Origin: Boswellia sacra
Lineage: Eukaryota > Streptophyta > Magnoliopsida > Sapindales > Burseraceae
Reading direction: 5' to 3'
NCBI GenBank assembly: GCA_013180625.2
Contig: SNVD02006955.1
Location: 2,170,001-2,234,000 of the forward strand
Length of the DNA stretch: 64,000 nucleotides
Shown here: piece after piece, positions 11,665 through 41,651 of the stretch
How positions within the stretch are numbered: the stretch's first letter is position 1
Layout: every line of letters begins with the position of its first letter
Made by a program: the position numbers and the translations under genes
The notes under the pieces: generated by a model
Seen by the model: only the letters and a program-made list of their open reading frames with translations
Database searches by the model: none
What the model was told of the DNA's origin: nothing

Positions 11665-13666
11665 TTAGAGTTTTCTTTTTCCTTCAGCTTCAAACGGCTC
11701 TGTGATACAATTGAATTGACTAACAACTTCATTAAAACTACCTACATTTGTTTGCTCCTCTGCTTCCAATTTCACCAGCTTGTTAACAGAATCTAGGTAC
11801 GCCTGAAAATTATCAAAGTAAGACATCAAAAGTGAATTCAAGTACCCTTCAAATAACTAGTGAACTTGAAACCAAAGTGGCTGCTGACCCTTTTTTATTT
11901 AGGGAAAAAAAAAAAAAAAAACCCAGAGGTTTAACATTTCCTGGCCATTGGGATGTACCCAATTAGGAACTTTTAAAATGTAGAAACCAATAAATAAAAT
12001 TCTCCACATCACAAAATCGTTTCCTTAAAATTCAAACTATTGATTAGAACAAAACCAGTTACCTGAAGTATTCCAACAGCAGCAAACTTGTCAAGCATTA
12101 TCTTTAACTGATGCAAATTCAAAGGTTTTAATAGGAATTCCACATTCTGTGAAATATACAAACAGTGAGATTCCATATTTAAAGATTACTAAGGGAGACT
12201 TAATGCAGGTTCTATAATTAACATTAAAATATACAATTAAACCTACCCTTTGGGTCTTGAAACATCTCTCAATTTTCTATATCACCCATCAATCAACTTA
12301 CAACCAAATTTTTTGTGTTGTTTTATACACTCACCCTTGTTGTAAAGCACTCATCCCAATACGTATACGCTAAGCCCTCAAGTCTTCCCGTATTACAGAG
12401 TTCATCAACGAAAACCTTCACTTGTACAGCCTATTCATAAATAATTCAATAAGAAAAAGAATTCAATGAAACCAGAGCAAATGAGAAATTACATCCCACA
12501 CACATCACGAGCAATCTGCTGTCTGTTCAAAGGATAGCCAACAATGACGCCCGCCAGATTATACTCCGAGACCTGCATAAGAAATATTATTAATAATTAG
12601 CGAATCCACCAACAACTATATTTGTCAATTGGGTGTCAATTGGGTCTAATATAATTAAGGAGACCTTGTTTTTTAAGTTTAGAATTATATTTACCGTATT
12701 AAAATTAATAATGACCCATTTGACATCACCCGATCTACAATGGAAAGACTATAATTCAATATGAAGAAAAACATTATGGATTAATAATGCAGGAATAGTT
12801 TCCTCATTTTGTGATATACCCATTTGATATTACCCAATCTACTTGATGCAAAGGCCAACAAAGACAAAAGACTAGCCAAGAGCAGATTCAAAATGAACAA
12901 AAACACGTCTGTGATCCTACTATAGTTTGGGTAGTCATTCAAAATTTCAACATTAAACTCAACAATGATCATTACCACATACAAATCTAAACTTTCTAAG
13001 AAAGGGAAAATTTCTAAGGAAGGGAAATTGATAAAAGAAAAGAAAAAACAAATTTAGAGAATTTAGGGTATTAACAAGCTTTACCAGACGTTGAAAATTA
13101 CTTGCCATCAAATCAATATTTGCCCTCTTCCTATGCAAAAAACTGCAACATTCAAGAAAACAAAAATCAAAATTACACCTGCAAAAACATAAAACATAAA
13201 CTACTACTAGAACCCAAAAAAATGTGATTCCATTCCAAATGTCAAAAGTATGAACCTTCAACTTTAAAGGGTATTAAAGGCAATCATGTAATGTGAGACT
13301 CCAAGAACACATGCTTTTAGATTGAAAAACATAATACAATACACTTAGGAAATCACAAGTTTCAGTTTCCTCACTTGAAGAAATCCTAACCTAACAAGCT
13401 AACCCACATCACTTGAATTAGTGGGCTTCAAAAACTTGGTTCAACACAACCCCCATATATTATATTATATTACGTTATGCAGAACTCATTTCGTTCATAA
13501 ATAATCTCATACCATACCTCACAGGTGAAGCAATCTTATTATTCGGGTCTGAAACAGCCAACCCAATATACTTATCACCCACGTCCAAACCAAGTAAACG
13601 AGGTCGTCCTGACGCTTTCCTCTTCAGTACATCCTTGAACAACTGCAAGGGCTTCACGTACTTCAT
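11665..13666 (-). CDS. YqgF/RuvX-type putative pre-16S rRNA nuclease (RNase H fold), 6 exons
   Basis: The family has an RNase H-like fold; bacterial YqgF/RuvX processes the 5' end of 16S rRNA, and plant copies may act in organelles. Coding exons 13666-13518, 13142-13085, 12572-12504, 12430-12335, 12146-12063 and 11802-11665 join in phase to 197 residues. Strand 1 reads GLDVGDKYIGLAVSD with the first catalytic Asp at about residue 28. WDECFTT (about 117-123) matches the bacterial DER-L-T motif with the acidic pair. LDKFAAVGILQAYLD near 142-156 matches the last motif, with an Asp at about 143. The N-terminal 20 residues are basic but not a clear transit peptide. TATAG directly before the ATG looks like a splice acceptor, so a 5' UTR exon may lie at about 13,760-13,950. 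A partial copy lies 2.2 kb away. Confidence 0.92.
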
Positions 13667-15865
13667 CTATATAAGAAAAAATTTCATCATTTAATTTAAT
13701 TTAACAGTTTAAGCTATGCTACTAAAAAAACTTAGAAAGTATACTTAAAAGTAAAAATAACCTAATCAAATTTTATTGCTTTGTTCTTGATAGGGGAAGC
13801 GACAGGTTAGGGCTACGCTGAGAGAGGCTGTGACAGTGAGAGATGAGAGATGAGGGAAAAGGGCGTGTTAGTGAGGGCTGGTTGCAACTGGCAAAGCTAG
13901 AAGAAGAAAGAAAGAATGATAATGAGGCGTCGCAGTTTGAAGACCTTTCGCCGGTGCCAGTCCACTAAACTGGTGGGCGGAGTTGAGTGACCCGCACTTT
14001 TTGGATTAGGGTTGCTTTAATGGGTGGGAAGAATCAGGTGTAGTAAGGCATACGTGAGTATGTTTATCTCTTCAATAACCAACTACCAAAGAAAAATGGA
14101 ATTTCACAAATAACCTGAGGATATAACTTAATGTCATGAATAACATCTTCTTCTTCCTCTTTTTTTTTTTTTTTTTTTTTTGAACTGGCAGAAACTCAAA
14201 TAACCCTTTGTCTTTTAAATGGATAGAAATGACTCCCGCATTTAGGAAATAGCTTCAAATGACCCTCCTGTTATTTTATAGATGGACATGATATTGAAAT
14301 AGAGTAATTATTGGCATCCCCCTGGCCTGGCTAAAGTAAAATTGACCTCCAAACCTTTGACAAAGTGACATGAAGATCTCCATTATTCAACTGCCGTTAC
14401 ATCCTCTGTTATCAGAATCTGAATTTTATGAGTAAATTGATTATTTAAAAACTTGATTGTTAAAATCTTGCCTTGGATTTTGAAGTCAATGTTATAATAA
14501 TGAAATGTTTTTATGTCAATATTCTGTTCTCTTATATGGAATTATTAAAAACCCCACACATGTATTGTAGTTGACAAAATGGTTTGAGACATGCAATAGA
14601 AACTTACTCCAAAGTTACAAAATTCTTTTTTATATACAATTACATCAGCAGGTGAAGCTTCTTTACTTTGTTTAGTTTTTATTTGATATTTACATTATTA
14701 TGTTTTTTTTTTGTCCTTACATCGTTAACTATTGTACAATTCTACACAAGTAATTTCTTTTTCCATTTTTAATGATATGTTTAGTGGAATTGTCTAGTTG
14801 GACATTTTGTAGATGGTTATTCTGACTAAATGATTACTGCAAAATTTTCCTATGTCGTTTTCTTTCTGAAAATTTCAAGACAAGAAATAAATGGTCTTTA
14901 AGATAAAACATGTTCTCATACAAATTATAATTACTAACATCATTTTCTTGGAAATTACAGACATGCATAGATTTATACAACTATATAATCTAATGACTCC
15001 TTACTTATGTCAGTTCTATGACACTTTTTGCTATCTCAACCTAATAAGATTTTTATCTAGTGTTTATAGAACATTAAATAACTCTGGACTCTACTGCCAA
15101 TCAATAATGTAATTGAAATTGATCAAATCACATTAGATATAAGATAATATATAGTTACATTTCTGTTACGGTAAACAATTTCACAACTAAAAAAGTTTAC
15201 AAGTTGCACATGTATACTTCGTAATTTTTGGGAATATTTTTTAAAACCTATGTTTTCCATCATAAACTCACACGATTGTTTTGATAGGATCATAGAGCCC
15301 CTTGCTTTAAAATGTGCAAAGTTCAGGTTCAAGCTACTTTCTTAAGAAATTATAAATAGTCGAATATTGTATGGGTTATTGTCATAGACCTCCCATACCT
15401 TTTGGACTTATTTCATCAAAATGAACTGTTTGCATTTTTTCATAAATTTAGTCCCTATGTTTTTAAAAACTCATCACATACCTCCCTTCTATTAATTCTC
15501 CTGTTAAGTTTTGTAAATATGTTGCAATTAGAGGGGTAATGTAGTCATTTCATCCAACACACTCAGCAGTATAAAAGGAAGTCAAAAAATTTTTTAATGC
15601 CCAAACCCCACCCCACCCAACTTTCTCTGTCGATTTCCCTTAACCCTCCCTTTCTCTCTCGACTGTTTTCCTTCCCGCGTCATGTACGTGACCTCCCAGT
15701 TGCCTTCTACTTCAAGAAACGCTATTGAAACCAGTTGAAGGCGTCATCTAGGGTGACAGGTAAGCAAATTTTATCGTCTGTTTTGGTGTGTATAACATGT
15801 GGGAGGTGCTGTTTTGCTGTGTTAATGGGTATATTTAAAAAAAAAAAAACTTCTTATGTTTTTGG
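13667..15865. other. Spacer with leader of the RuvX-like gene and transposon-like debris
   Basis: The left end is the likely first non-coding exon and promoter of the RuvX-like gene. Further right are poly-T runs and stretches typical of decayed plant transposons. At 15,370-15,780 there is a promoter-like arrangement: a TATA-like GTATAAAAGG near 15,571, a pyrimidine-rich leader, then a donor-like ACAGGTAAGC. No long reading frame follows it. Confidence 0.4.
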
Positions 15866-17624
15866 GTAAAACATCATAAGTGAATTCAAGAACCCATCAA
15901 ATAACAAGTGAATTTGAAACCAAAGTGCTACTGACCATTTTTTTTAATTAAAAAAAAAAACCAGAAGTTCAACATTTCCTGGCGATTGGGATTTACCCGA
16001 TTTGAAACTTTAAAATGTAGAAACCCATAAATAAAATTCTCCACATCAAAAAAATGTTTCCTTAAAATCCAAACTATTGATTAGTACAAAACCAGTTACC
16101 TGAAGTATTCCAACAGCAGCAAACTTGTCAAACACTATCTTTGACTGATGAATATTCAAAGGTTTTAATAGGAATTCCACATTCTGTGAAATATACAAAC
16201 AGTGAGATTCCATATGTAAAGATTACTAAGGCAGATTTAATGCAGGCTCTATGATTAACATAAATATATACAATTAAACCTACCCTTTAGGCGTTGAAAC
16301 TTCTCTCAATTTTCTATATCACCCATCAATCAACTTATAACCAAATTTTTGTGTTGTTTTATACACTCACCCTTGTTATAAAGCACTCATCCCAATATGT
16401 ATATGCTAAGCCTTCAAGTTTTCCCGTGTTACAGAGGTCATCAATGAAAACCTTCACGTGCTTATCCTATTCATAAATAATTAAAGAAGGAAAAGAATTC
16501 AAGGAAATCAGAGCACATAAGAGATTACTTCCCACTCACATCAGGAGCAATCTGCTGTCTGTTCAAAGGATAGCCAACAGTGAAGCCTGCCAGATTATAC
16601 TCCGAGACCTGCATAAAGAAATATTAATAATAATTAGCTAATTCAACAACAACTATAAATGTCAATTGGGTCTAATATAATTAAGTAGACCTTAATTTTT
16701 AAGTTTAATTTTATATTTATTGTATTAAAATTAATATCTTTATAGTTAAGACCATAATCCAATATGAAGAAAAACACTATGGATTAATAAGGCAGGAGTC
16801 GTTTCCTCATCCTGTGATAAACCCATTTGATATTACCCAATCTACTTGATGGAAAGACCAGCCAAGAGCAGATTCAAAATGAACAAAAACACGTCTGTGA
16901 TCCTAGTATAGTTTGGGTGGTCATTCAAAATTTCAACATTAAACTCGGCAATAATCATTACCACATACAACTCTAAACTTTCTAAGAAATGGGAAAATTT
17001 CAAGGAAGGGTAATTGATAAAAGAAAAGAAAAAACAAACTTAGAGAATTTAGGATATTAACAAACTTTACCAGACGTTGAAAATCACTTGCCATCGAATC
17101 AATATCTGTCTTCCTCCTATGCAAAAAACTGCAACATTTAAAAAACAAAAATCAACATTACATCAGCAAAAACATAAAACATAAACTACTACTGGAACCA
17201 AAACAAAACAAATGTGGTTCCATTCCAAATGTCAAAAGTATGAAACTTAAACCTTATAGGGCATTGAGGGCAATCATGTGATGTGAGACTCCTAGAACAC
17301 ATACTTTTAGATTGAAAAACAATAATACAATACACTTAGGAAATCACAAGTTCCAGTTTCCTCACTTGAAGAAATCCTACACTAACGAGCTAACCCACAT
17401 CTCCTGAATTACTGGGCTTCAAAAACGTGGTTCAACACAAAACCCCTTATATATTTATTAATGCAGAGCACATTTCATTCATTTATAATCTCATACCATA
17501 CCTCAATGGTGAAGCAATCTTATTATCGGGGTCTGAAACAGCTAAAGCTTATCACCCACGTCCAAACCAAGTAAACGAGGTCGTTCTAACGCTTTACTCT
17601 TCAGAACACCCTTGAACAACTGCA
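15866..17624 (-). pseudogene. Partial duplicate of the RuvX-like gene, 5'- and 3'-truncated
   Basis: This segment is a direct-orientation copy of about 11,817-13,645, covering exons 1 to 5 with their introns. In the exon 5 stretch I compared by eye it differs at about 4-5% of positions. Exons 2 to 4 stay open with altered residues, for example AGFTVGYP for AGVIVGYP. Exon 1 at about 17,500-17,624 has a net 7-bp deletion just after the first catalytic Asp region, which shifts the frame, and it ends before the first codons, so the original ATG is missing. The last exon (11665-11802 in the parent) was not copied. It cannot make the family protein, though a truncated transcript is possible. Confidence 0.85.
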
Positions 17625-18627
17625 CCCATGAGGATAGAAATTTGAAATGTGTAAATTTGGGTTTGCAGCGTTAGAGTTCTATGACAGTATATCTTAAATT
17701 CTATAAAGTAAAACATTACGTAAATTCTTTTAAAAGTTATATATATTTTAAATTCTAAAAAATTATATAAATTCTTTAAAGGTTATATCTATTCTCTCAA
17801 AAAATTATAAACTATCTAAAAAATTATGTAAAAATTATCAAATACACAAATTTTAAATAAATTTACATAACCTTTAATAACTTAACATATACCATTAGAA
17901 TACAAGTCACAACAGAAGTGAAGATTACCCTTATTTCAGGCGGCGTTATCGAGCTAAGCCTCTTCATCAATATAAATTGTACACAAAATTATTATATGGT
18001 GCATGTTTATAAACTTTTTTTTCTTTTTTGAGAAAATTAAAAAAATATCTTAAATTTAAATATGAATTATAAAAATAATCATATCCCTAAAATTTACATA
18101 CCGTACACTATCAAACACTTATAGAGGATCGAACAAAGATAAAATCATAACATAGACATTTTTAAGAATAAAATCATTTATAAAAAAGCCCCCAATTTGA
18201 TTTATTTTCTCAATTTTTTACCTTCTTTTAGATAATAGCAGATTCAATGATACCTTCTAAGCATAGTGCCGAAATATAATTTCAGTTCAACGGAATAGCA
18301 ATTGGCCTGCCTTTGCCTGTGTCTTGAGTGTTATTTTTAACCAAATACCATGAAAAATGCACATGTTAAAATGGCCGCTTTCCTGGAGAAGTAAAGTAGG
18401 GTTTGGAAGGCTAATTGTTCTCCTAAGGCGACGAGACGTCTGCCAAGACATGGATAAAGAAACAGCCCTAAAATTAAAAATTCAGAAGCAAGCAAGCACC
18501 ATGATCGATGCAAATGCAAAGAAAAGAAAGAATTTTCATTAAAAATGGACCTGTGGCCTAACATAACTGAGCTAAAACCATAATAAGAATGAATTGAATG
18601 ATTGAGCACTATTTGTATACATGTTCA
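17625..18627. other. AT-rich spacer downstream of the JMJ17-like gene
   Basis: This is very AT-rich with short homopolymer runs. It includes the probable 3' UTR of the demethylase gene at its right end. I see no coding or RNA feature. Confidence 0.5.
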
Positions 18628-35252
<16,625 letters not shown>

Positions 35253-37207
35253 TGACACCACCACAAGCAAACAAAATCTATCTACTCTGATTCAACATCT
35301 ACTTATTTCCAACTATACCAGTAAATATTCAGAAGATTAAAAATAATGAGAATTCTAGGGTTTTAGGCGTACCTTTGTTTTGTTGTATAAAGAGAGTTTT
35401 GAGTGACTCTGTTTGCTTCGTGGGATAGTTTGTTATAAAGAAACAAAATGTAAATGTGGAAATTTTTCTTTTTGTTTATTTATACATATTGAGGACTGGA
35501 TATTTAGGTCAGAAAATGGAAATTATTTACGATAATGGTACAGCTTCCGTTTCTAGGTTTAATGAGCCCCTCGGAACGGATCTAATCGTGTTTCGTATCA
35601 TTGGTCTCTTCCGCCGTGTGAATCGGGACACGGGTTCGTCGGGATCTCACGCGACGTTTTGACTTCACTCGCGTTTTCCATCGATGGATGGAGGGTGCAA
35701 AGTAAAACGGACGGTTATGATTTTGCTATTCGGTCACGCGCGTCTGGCCGTTGAGGTAGTTGAAGAAACCTCAGTACCTGGATATGGTGCGGACGTGTCA
35801 GCTAGTGAGAAATATCTGATGCAACCAAGGGGATTGGTTGACTTGGATGGACGGATGGGATCGCTTCTCTCGTTCATGATTGTTTTGAATCTTTTGATGG
35901 GTTGTGATTGGATGTTGATTATTTGCTAATAAAATTTTGTTTAATTAATTTTAAATTAAATGGATAAATATAATTAGAATATTTAACTTTTAAACATAAC
36001 CTATCTTTTTCTTTTTTGTTTTTAATTAATAAAGAAAAAAACCTAGCCTAGTTAAGAAATTATTTCTTTTTGTCAGACGTGCACGACCTTTTATCACACT
36101 TGAAATGACAAATTTTTTATTTTGTCAAAACTTACACTCTTTCATTAAACTATGAATCTCTTAACCTAATACACAAAATTTGGTAGAGGGCAAAAAGCGA
36201 TTGCTTTTTGTTGCGTGTGCATATCATTTCATTGCACTTAAAAAAGTGTAAATTGTTAGTATAGTCAAAACTTTTATTTTGTACATCAAAAAACACAAAT
36301 ATATAATTTAATGTTTACCATTTAATCATTATTGTAATTCAATACATAATTTAGTTTATAGTAAGAAATAATAGCTTTTTTGTCGCACTTAAAGTGGCGA
36401 CTTCCTAATATATAGTCTACACGTATATTTTTGCACCAAAAAAAAAATACAAATATAGAGTTAGAATGTCATCATTTCAAACATAATCTTGATCCGGTAC
36501 ATAAAATTTACCATAGGCTAAGAAATAATAACGTAGGTATTAAATTATTAACACATCGATTACTCAACTCACCTTATAGTATTGTTAAAAACGAAATTTT
36601 GATTGTATTCTCATGCTCCATTTTTCTTTTTATGAACGATTATATTGTAATTTTCATTCAACATTGAGATTGTAATAATTGTTATTTTTTACCCAATTGT
36701 CAAAATTCTCATGATATCAAATAATAAAAAAAAAAACCCCTTATGCCATCGAAATCTAATTTTAGCATATAATTCAATGTTTGATCATCTTTTAGTAATA
36801 GAACACCTAATGGAAGCCTATTACGTGCCAAACATCGCTAGTAACGTGAAAAATATAATATGAATATAATGCAAAAGACGATGAATTAATAAATTATTAA
36901 TAATCTCCTTCTAATTGGCTATACTATGAACAAATTGTGTTAATGGCTTTGCTTTAGTCTCTAATCATCTATTGAGATTCCACTGATAAAAGCAAAGGGT
37001 TAGTGAGTGGATGTGAGTCGTGTCCACCAAATAACTCTATCTATTTTATATAGATAGGCCATTCCATTGCGTGGTTGACTATTCATTCATTTACTTAGCA
37101 AGTAAGCTCATGGGTTTGGTACGAGTTAAAAAAAAAGGGTAGAGCATTCTTTTTGTTGGTTTATTTTAATGTTTTGAGAATAAAATTTCCAAGAAGCGTG
37201 AGAAGTG
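35253..37207. other. JMJ17-like leader and promoter side; spacer to the retrotransposon
   Basis: The left part is the 5' UTR (possibly with an intron) and promoter of the demethylase gene; 35,480-35,880 is less AT-rich than the rest. Beyond 35,930 the sequence is strongly AT-rich with no supported gene. Short forward frames at 35,456-35,929 have no recognisable family features. Confidence 0.5.
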
Positions 37208-37212
37208 CTTAA

Positions 37213-37643
37213 TTTTATAATTTAAGTGAATAAGGGTATGGATTAATATAAGTGGTATAATGAAGGTTACTTATATGTAATATAAGTAACAAAAGGAGGT
37301 GAAGGAAATGTGAATTACTCCTAGAATACAAAGCAAAATAATGGTAGAAATAAAGAAAGAAGAAAGAAGGAGAAATGAGAGGATTTCCTTGTTCTATTAT
37401 TCTTCATCATTTACATTACAATGTTGGATGCCTATTTATAGAGAAGTATGAATGGTCATTAATGTAATTGTACCTAATTAAAAATGAAAACATATTTCTC
37501 ACATGGGCACACACACATAAGTGGTAACTCCACTAACATGCAAGTGGTAACTCCACTAATATCCAAGTGGTAACTCCACTAATATCCAAGTGGTAACTCC
37601 ACTAATATGCAAGTGGTAGTAAATCCACTTACATTTTATAACA
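37213..37643 (-). repeat. 3' LTR of the copia element
   Basis: This is 431 bp and nearly identical to 43114-43521. It contains a tandem 23-bp unit (AAGTGGTAACTCCACTAAT plus 4 bp) with one more copy than the other LTR. A TATA box (TATAAATAGG on the minus strand) lies at 37431-37440. Confidence 0.93.
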
Positions 37644-37654
37644 CTTCCCCTTGG
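37644..37654 (-). other. Polypurine tract of the copia element
   Basis: Directly before the 3' LTR the minus strand reads CCAAGGGGAAG, a purine-rich tract suited to priming plus-strand DNA synthesis. Confidence 0.75.
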
Positions 37655-37887
37655 ATTCTACCACTTAATTGTATTTGACTTTACTAAGGAAAAACCCAAT
37701 GGGATAAAAACCAAAATAAAGAAATACAATTATACAACAAATTATGAAGTGGTGTTGAACGTGTTTTACTGCCTCATTAAAAACCTTGTCGGGAAAACCC
37801 AGTGGGACAAAACCCGATCGAAGGAAAAAAGAGTACAGTACACATGTGTCCACAATGCTTCCCCTGATCATGGTAGAAGATCTCTTG

Positions 37888-38391
37888 TCAAATTGATTGC
37901 TTGTTGGGCCGCCGCATACCGATTTTGTATACTAGCTTCTCAAATGTTGATGTTGGTAAAGTTTTAGTGAACAAATCTGCAAGATTGTCATTTGAACGTA
38001 TCTGCTTCACATCGATCTTTTGACTTTCTTGAAGTTCATACGTGTAGAAGAACTTCGGTGAAATGTGCTTTGTTTTGTCTCCTTTAATATATCCTCCTCG
38101 GACTTGAGCAATACATGCTGCATTATCTTCATATATGATTGTTGGAAGATTTATAGTAGGAGATAATTTGCACGAATTCTGGATGTGTTGAATAACAGAA
38201 CGTAACCATATACATTTTCGGCTGGCCTCATGCAATGCAAGTATTTCAGAGTGGTTAGAAGAAGTAGCAACCAAACTCTGTTTAGTAGATCGCCATGAAA
38301 TTACGGTCCTATTATAAGTGAAAACATATCCCGTTTGTGATCGAGCTTTATGGGGATCAGATAAATAACCAGCATCAGCATATCCGACCAA
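37888..38391 (-). pseudogene. copia RNase H (separated by a stop from RT)
   Basis: This encodes the C-terminal RNase H domain of copia pol. YADAGYLSDPHKARSQTG carries the first catalytic Asp, SEILALHEA the Glu, and IYEDNAAC the next Asp. It continues in the frame of the RT segment but is cut off by an in-frame TGA at about 38441-38443, where related elements have a sense codon. The open stretch ends before the LTR, as expected for the end of pol. Confidence 0.9.
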
Positions 38392-38440
38392 TCCAGGATT
38401 TTCAGAAGGCTCGTATGGGAAAAATAATCCTAGATCAATA

Positions 38441-40026
38441 GTTCATTGAAGATAACGAAAAATATGTTTGATCCCGTTCCAATGCCATCTAGTGGGTACG
38501 GAACTAAACCTTGCTAATAAATTAACTGCAAATGCAATATCAGGTCTAGTACATTGCACTAAATACATTAATGCACCTATAGCGTTCAAATATGGTACTT
38601 CAGGATCAAGTAACTGTTCGTCATCCTCTTTAGGACGGAATGGATCCTTTTTAGGATCAAGAGATCTAACAACCATTGGGGTACTCAATGGATGAGCCTT
38701 ATCCATATTAAACCGTTTCAAAAGCTTTTCTGTATATGCTGATTGGTAAATAAATATACCGTCAGAGTTATGCTCGATCTGCAGGCCGAGACAATATTTT
38801 GTTTTTCCTAAATCTTTCATTTCAAATTCTCTCATCAAATATTCAGTCGCATTTTGGATTTCTTCAGGGGTTCCAATTAAATTCATGTCATCAACATATA
38901 CTGCTATAATAGCAAAACCAGATTCTGATCTTTTTATAAACACACAAGGGCATATGGGATCATTAATGTACCCTTCTTTAATCAAGTATTCACTAAGATG
39001 ATTGTACCACATTCTCCCATATTGTTTCAATCCATATAAGGACCTCTGCAACTTAAGTGAATACATACTCCTTGGTTGTGTTTTAATTGCTTCAGGCAAT
39101 TTAAATCCTTCAGGGAGTTTCATATATATATCAGAATCTAATTTACCATACAAGTAAGCAGTTACCACATCCATAAGGCGCATGTGAAGTTTTTCCGAGA
39201 CTGCCAAACTGATCAAATATCTAAAAGTGATAATATCCATTACTGGAGCATAAGTTTCATCAAAATCAATACCCGGTCTCTGAGAAAAACCTTGAGCTAC
39301 TAGCCGGGCTTTATACCTAGCAATCTCATTATTCTCATTTCGTTTTCTAGTAAATACCCATTTATATCCAACGGGTTTGACATCTTTAGGCGTTTGGACT
39401 ACAGGTCCAAAGACTTCACGTTTGGCCAAAGAAGATAATTCTGTTTGAATTGCTTCTTTCCATTTAGGCCAGTCATGCCTTTGTCTATATTCATCCACTG
39501 TGTGTGGTTCAAAGTCATCATTCATAATATTCGTGGCTATTGCAAATGAAAATACATCGTCAATGACAATTTCATCACGTTTCCACATTTCTCTAGTATA
39601 AGCATAATTAATAGAAATTTCCTCATTTTTAAATTCAGCTGTTACTTCAGGAACATGCATTTCATCAACGATTTGTGCCTCTTCAGTGGCAGGTGTCTCT
39701 TTAGGAACATTTGTCATTTCAAGAGACAAATTAGAGAATGTGGATTCTTTAGCTCGATCATTATTTATATCAGGACCATTATTAATCAATTTTCTTTTTC
39801 GAGGGATAGCATCTTTTGATCCAAGGGGTCTGCCACGCTTCTGGCGTGCAACAGTTTGATTATTCATTGTTGCTTTAGGGGTTTGCTCAACAGGAATCTC
39901 AATTCGAGCTGGTGTATTTACAGCATGTATATGTGATTTTGTTATCTTGGCTGCATCAGGAAATGCATCTGGCATCTGATTAGCGATAGTCTGAAGATAT
40001 ATCATCCTTTGCACTTCATTTTCACA
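38441..40026 (-). pseudogene. copia reverse transcriptase segment of pol
   Basis: This encodes RT with the conserved blocks KWVFTRKRNE, ARLVAQGFSQ, SLYGLKQ and the YVDD active site (AVYVDDMNLIG). It lies in the same frame as the integrase part upstream, from which it is parted by one TAA (40027-40029), and as the RNase H part downstream, parted by one TGA. The first ATG of the open segment is internal, so it is a fragment of a once continuous pol. Confidence 0.93.
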
Positions 40027-41487
40027 TTAAGATGTGCGAGGATCAAGATGAGACAATGTTTTCACATTCCAAGAAAGTTCTGGATTTCTTTCAGGAGGCA
40101 CATGCCCAACTTCGAGAGGCATTTTCTTTTTTCCTAAAGGTGGGAAAACTGTCTCATCAAAATGACAATCTGCAAATCGTGCAGTAAAGATATCACCCGT
40201 CATGGGTTCCAAATATCTGATAATAGATGGAGAATTATAACCTACATATATCCCTAACCTGCGTTGAGGCCCCATTTTTGTCCGCTTCGGGGGAGCAATG
40301 GGGACATGTACGGCACAACCAAAAATTCTTAGATGGGATATATTGGGTTGTTGGCCAAGTACAAGTTGTATTGGTGAATATTCATGATAAGCAGTGGGCC
40401 TTAATCTGATCAATGATGCAGCATGTAAAATAGCATGGCCCCAGACAGAGGTTGGCAACTGTGTTCTCAATAATAAAGTTCGTGCAATTATCTGCAGTCG
40501 CTTTATAAGTGATTCTGCCAAACCATTTTGGGTATGGACATATGGGACAGGATGCTCAATATCAATTCCAACGGACATACAATAATCATCAAAAACTTTT
40601 GATGTAAACTCACCAGCATTATCCAAACGTATGGACCTAATAGGATAATCTGGAAAACGTGTCCGTAATTTTATAATTTGAGCAAGTAGCTTTGCAAATG
40701 CAATATTTCTTGTTGATAACAAACATACATGAGACCACCGTGCAGAAGCATCAATTAGAACCATAAAATAGCGAAAAGGTCCACTCGGTGGATGAATAGG
40801 TCCACATATATCCCCCTGGATTCTTTGTAAAAATGATGGGAATTTTTGACCAATCTTAGAGAGAGATGGTCTAACAATCAATTTTCCTTGCGAACAAGCG
40901 GTACAAGTAGTTTCATTGGACAGAAAAATTTTCTGACTCTTTAGTGGGTGTCCATTTGTATTCTCAACAATTCTACGCATCATTGATGATCCTGGGTGAC
41001 CAAGACGGTCATGCCATAACATAAAAGTCTTAGGATCATTAAACCTCTGTTTCATAACTGCGTATGTTTGAATAGACCTTATATATGTGTAATATAACCC
41101 AGAAGAGAAAGCTTCAAGCTTCTCTAATATTAATTTCTGTCCTGAGACATTTGAGGTAATACAAAGGAATTCAATATTATTTTCACAACATGTCTCAATA
41201 TGATATCCATTATGTCTTATATCTTTGAAACTGAGCAAATTTCTTCTGGATTTGCTTGAATATAAGGCATTATTAATATTCAACTGAGTACCATTTGTCA
41301 GCATTATTATGGCTCTTCCAGAGCCCTCAATCATGTTTACGGACCCTGATATAGTGTTAACCTTTACTTCCAAAAAGGTTAAATTTATGAAATATTTTTT
41401 ATCTTTAAGAATTGTATGTGTGGTTGCACTATCAACTAGGCATAGATTTCCATCATTTTTAGGCAAAGATAAAGTCTTGATGTCCAT
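40027..41487 (-). pseudogene. copia protease and integrase segment of pol
   Basis: The aspartic protease motif is LVDSATTHTIL near residue 20. The integrase zinc-binding HHCC region runs from WHDRLGHPG to CTACSQG. The catalytic triad D,D,E lies in IQGDICGP, IRLDNAGEF and NGLAESL. The segment starts with ATG at 41487 and ends at a TAA. A spacer of about 164 bp without an open frame separates it from gag. Confidence 0.93.
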
Positions 41488-41651
41488 TCCCTTTCATTAC
41501 AAAAGTTTACATTAGATATGATTTTATGCTAAACAAAAGCATATCAAGACTATTTATAAAGAAAGTACATAAAAGATAGATCAAAACACAAAAAAAAATT
41601 AAAATAGGACATCATTACAAAATATAACAAAAGCGAGAAAGTAATAGTTAT

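Noticed and set aside
35456..35929. Forward open frames upstream of the JMJ17-like gene
   Set aside because: They lie in the divergent promoter region, have no family features and are short.
37500..37640. CRISPR-like short repeats
   Set aside because: The 23-bp units are directly adjacent with no unique spacers, lie inside an LTR and recur in the second LTR; this is a plant genome.
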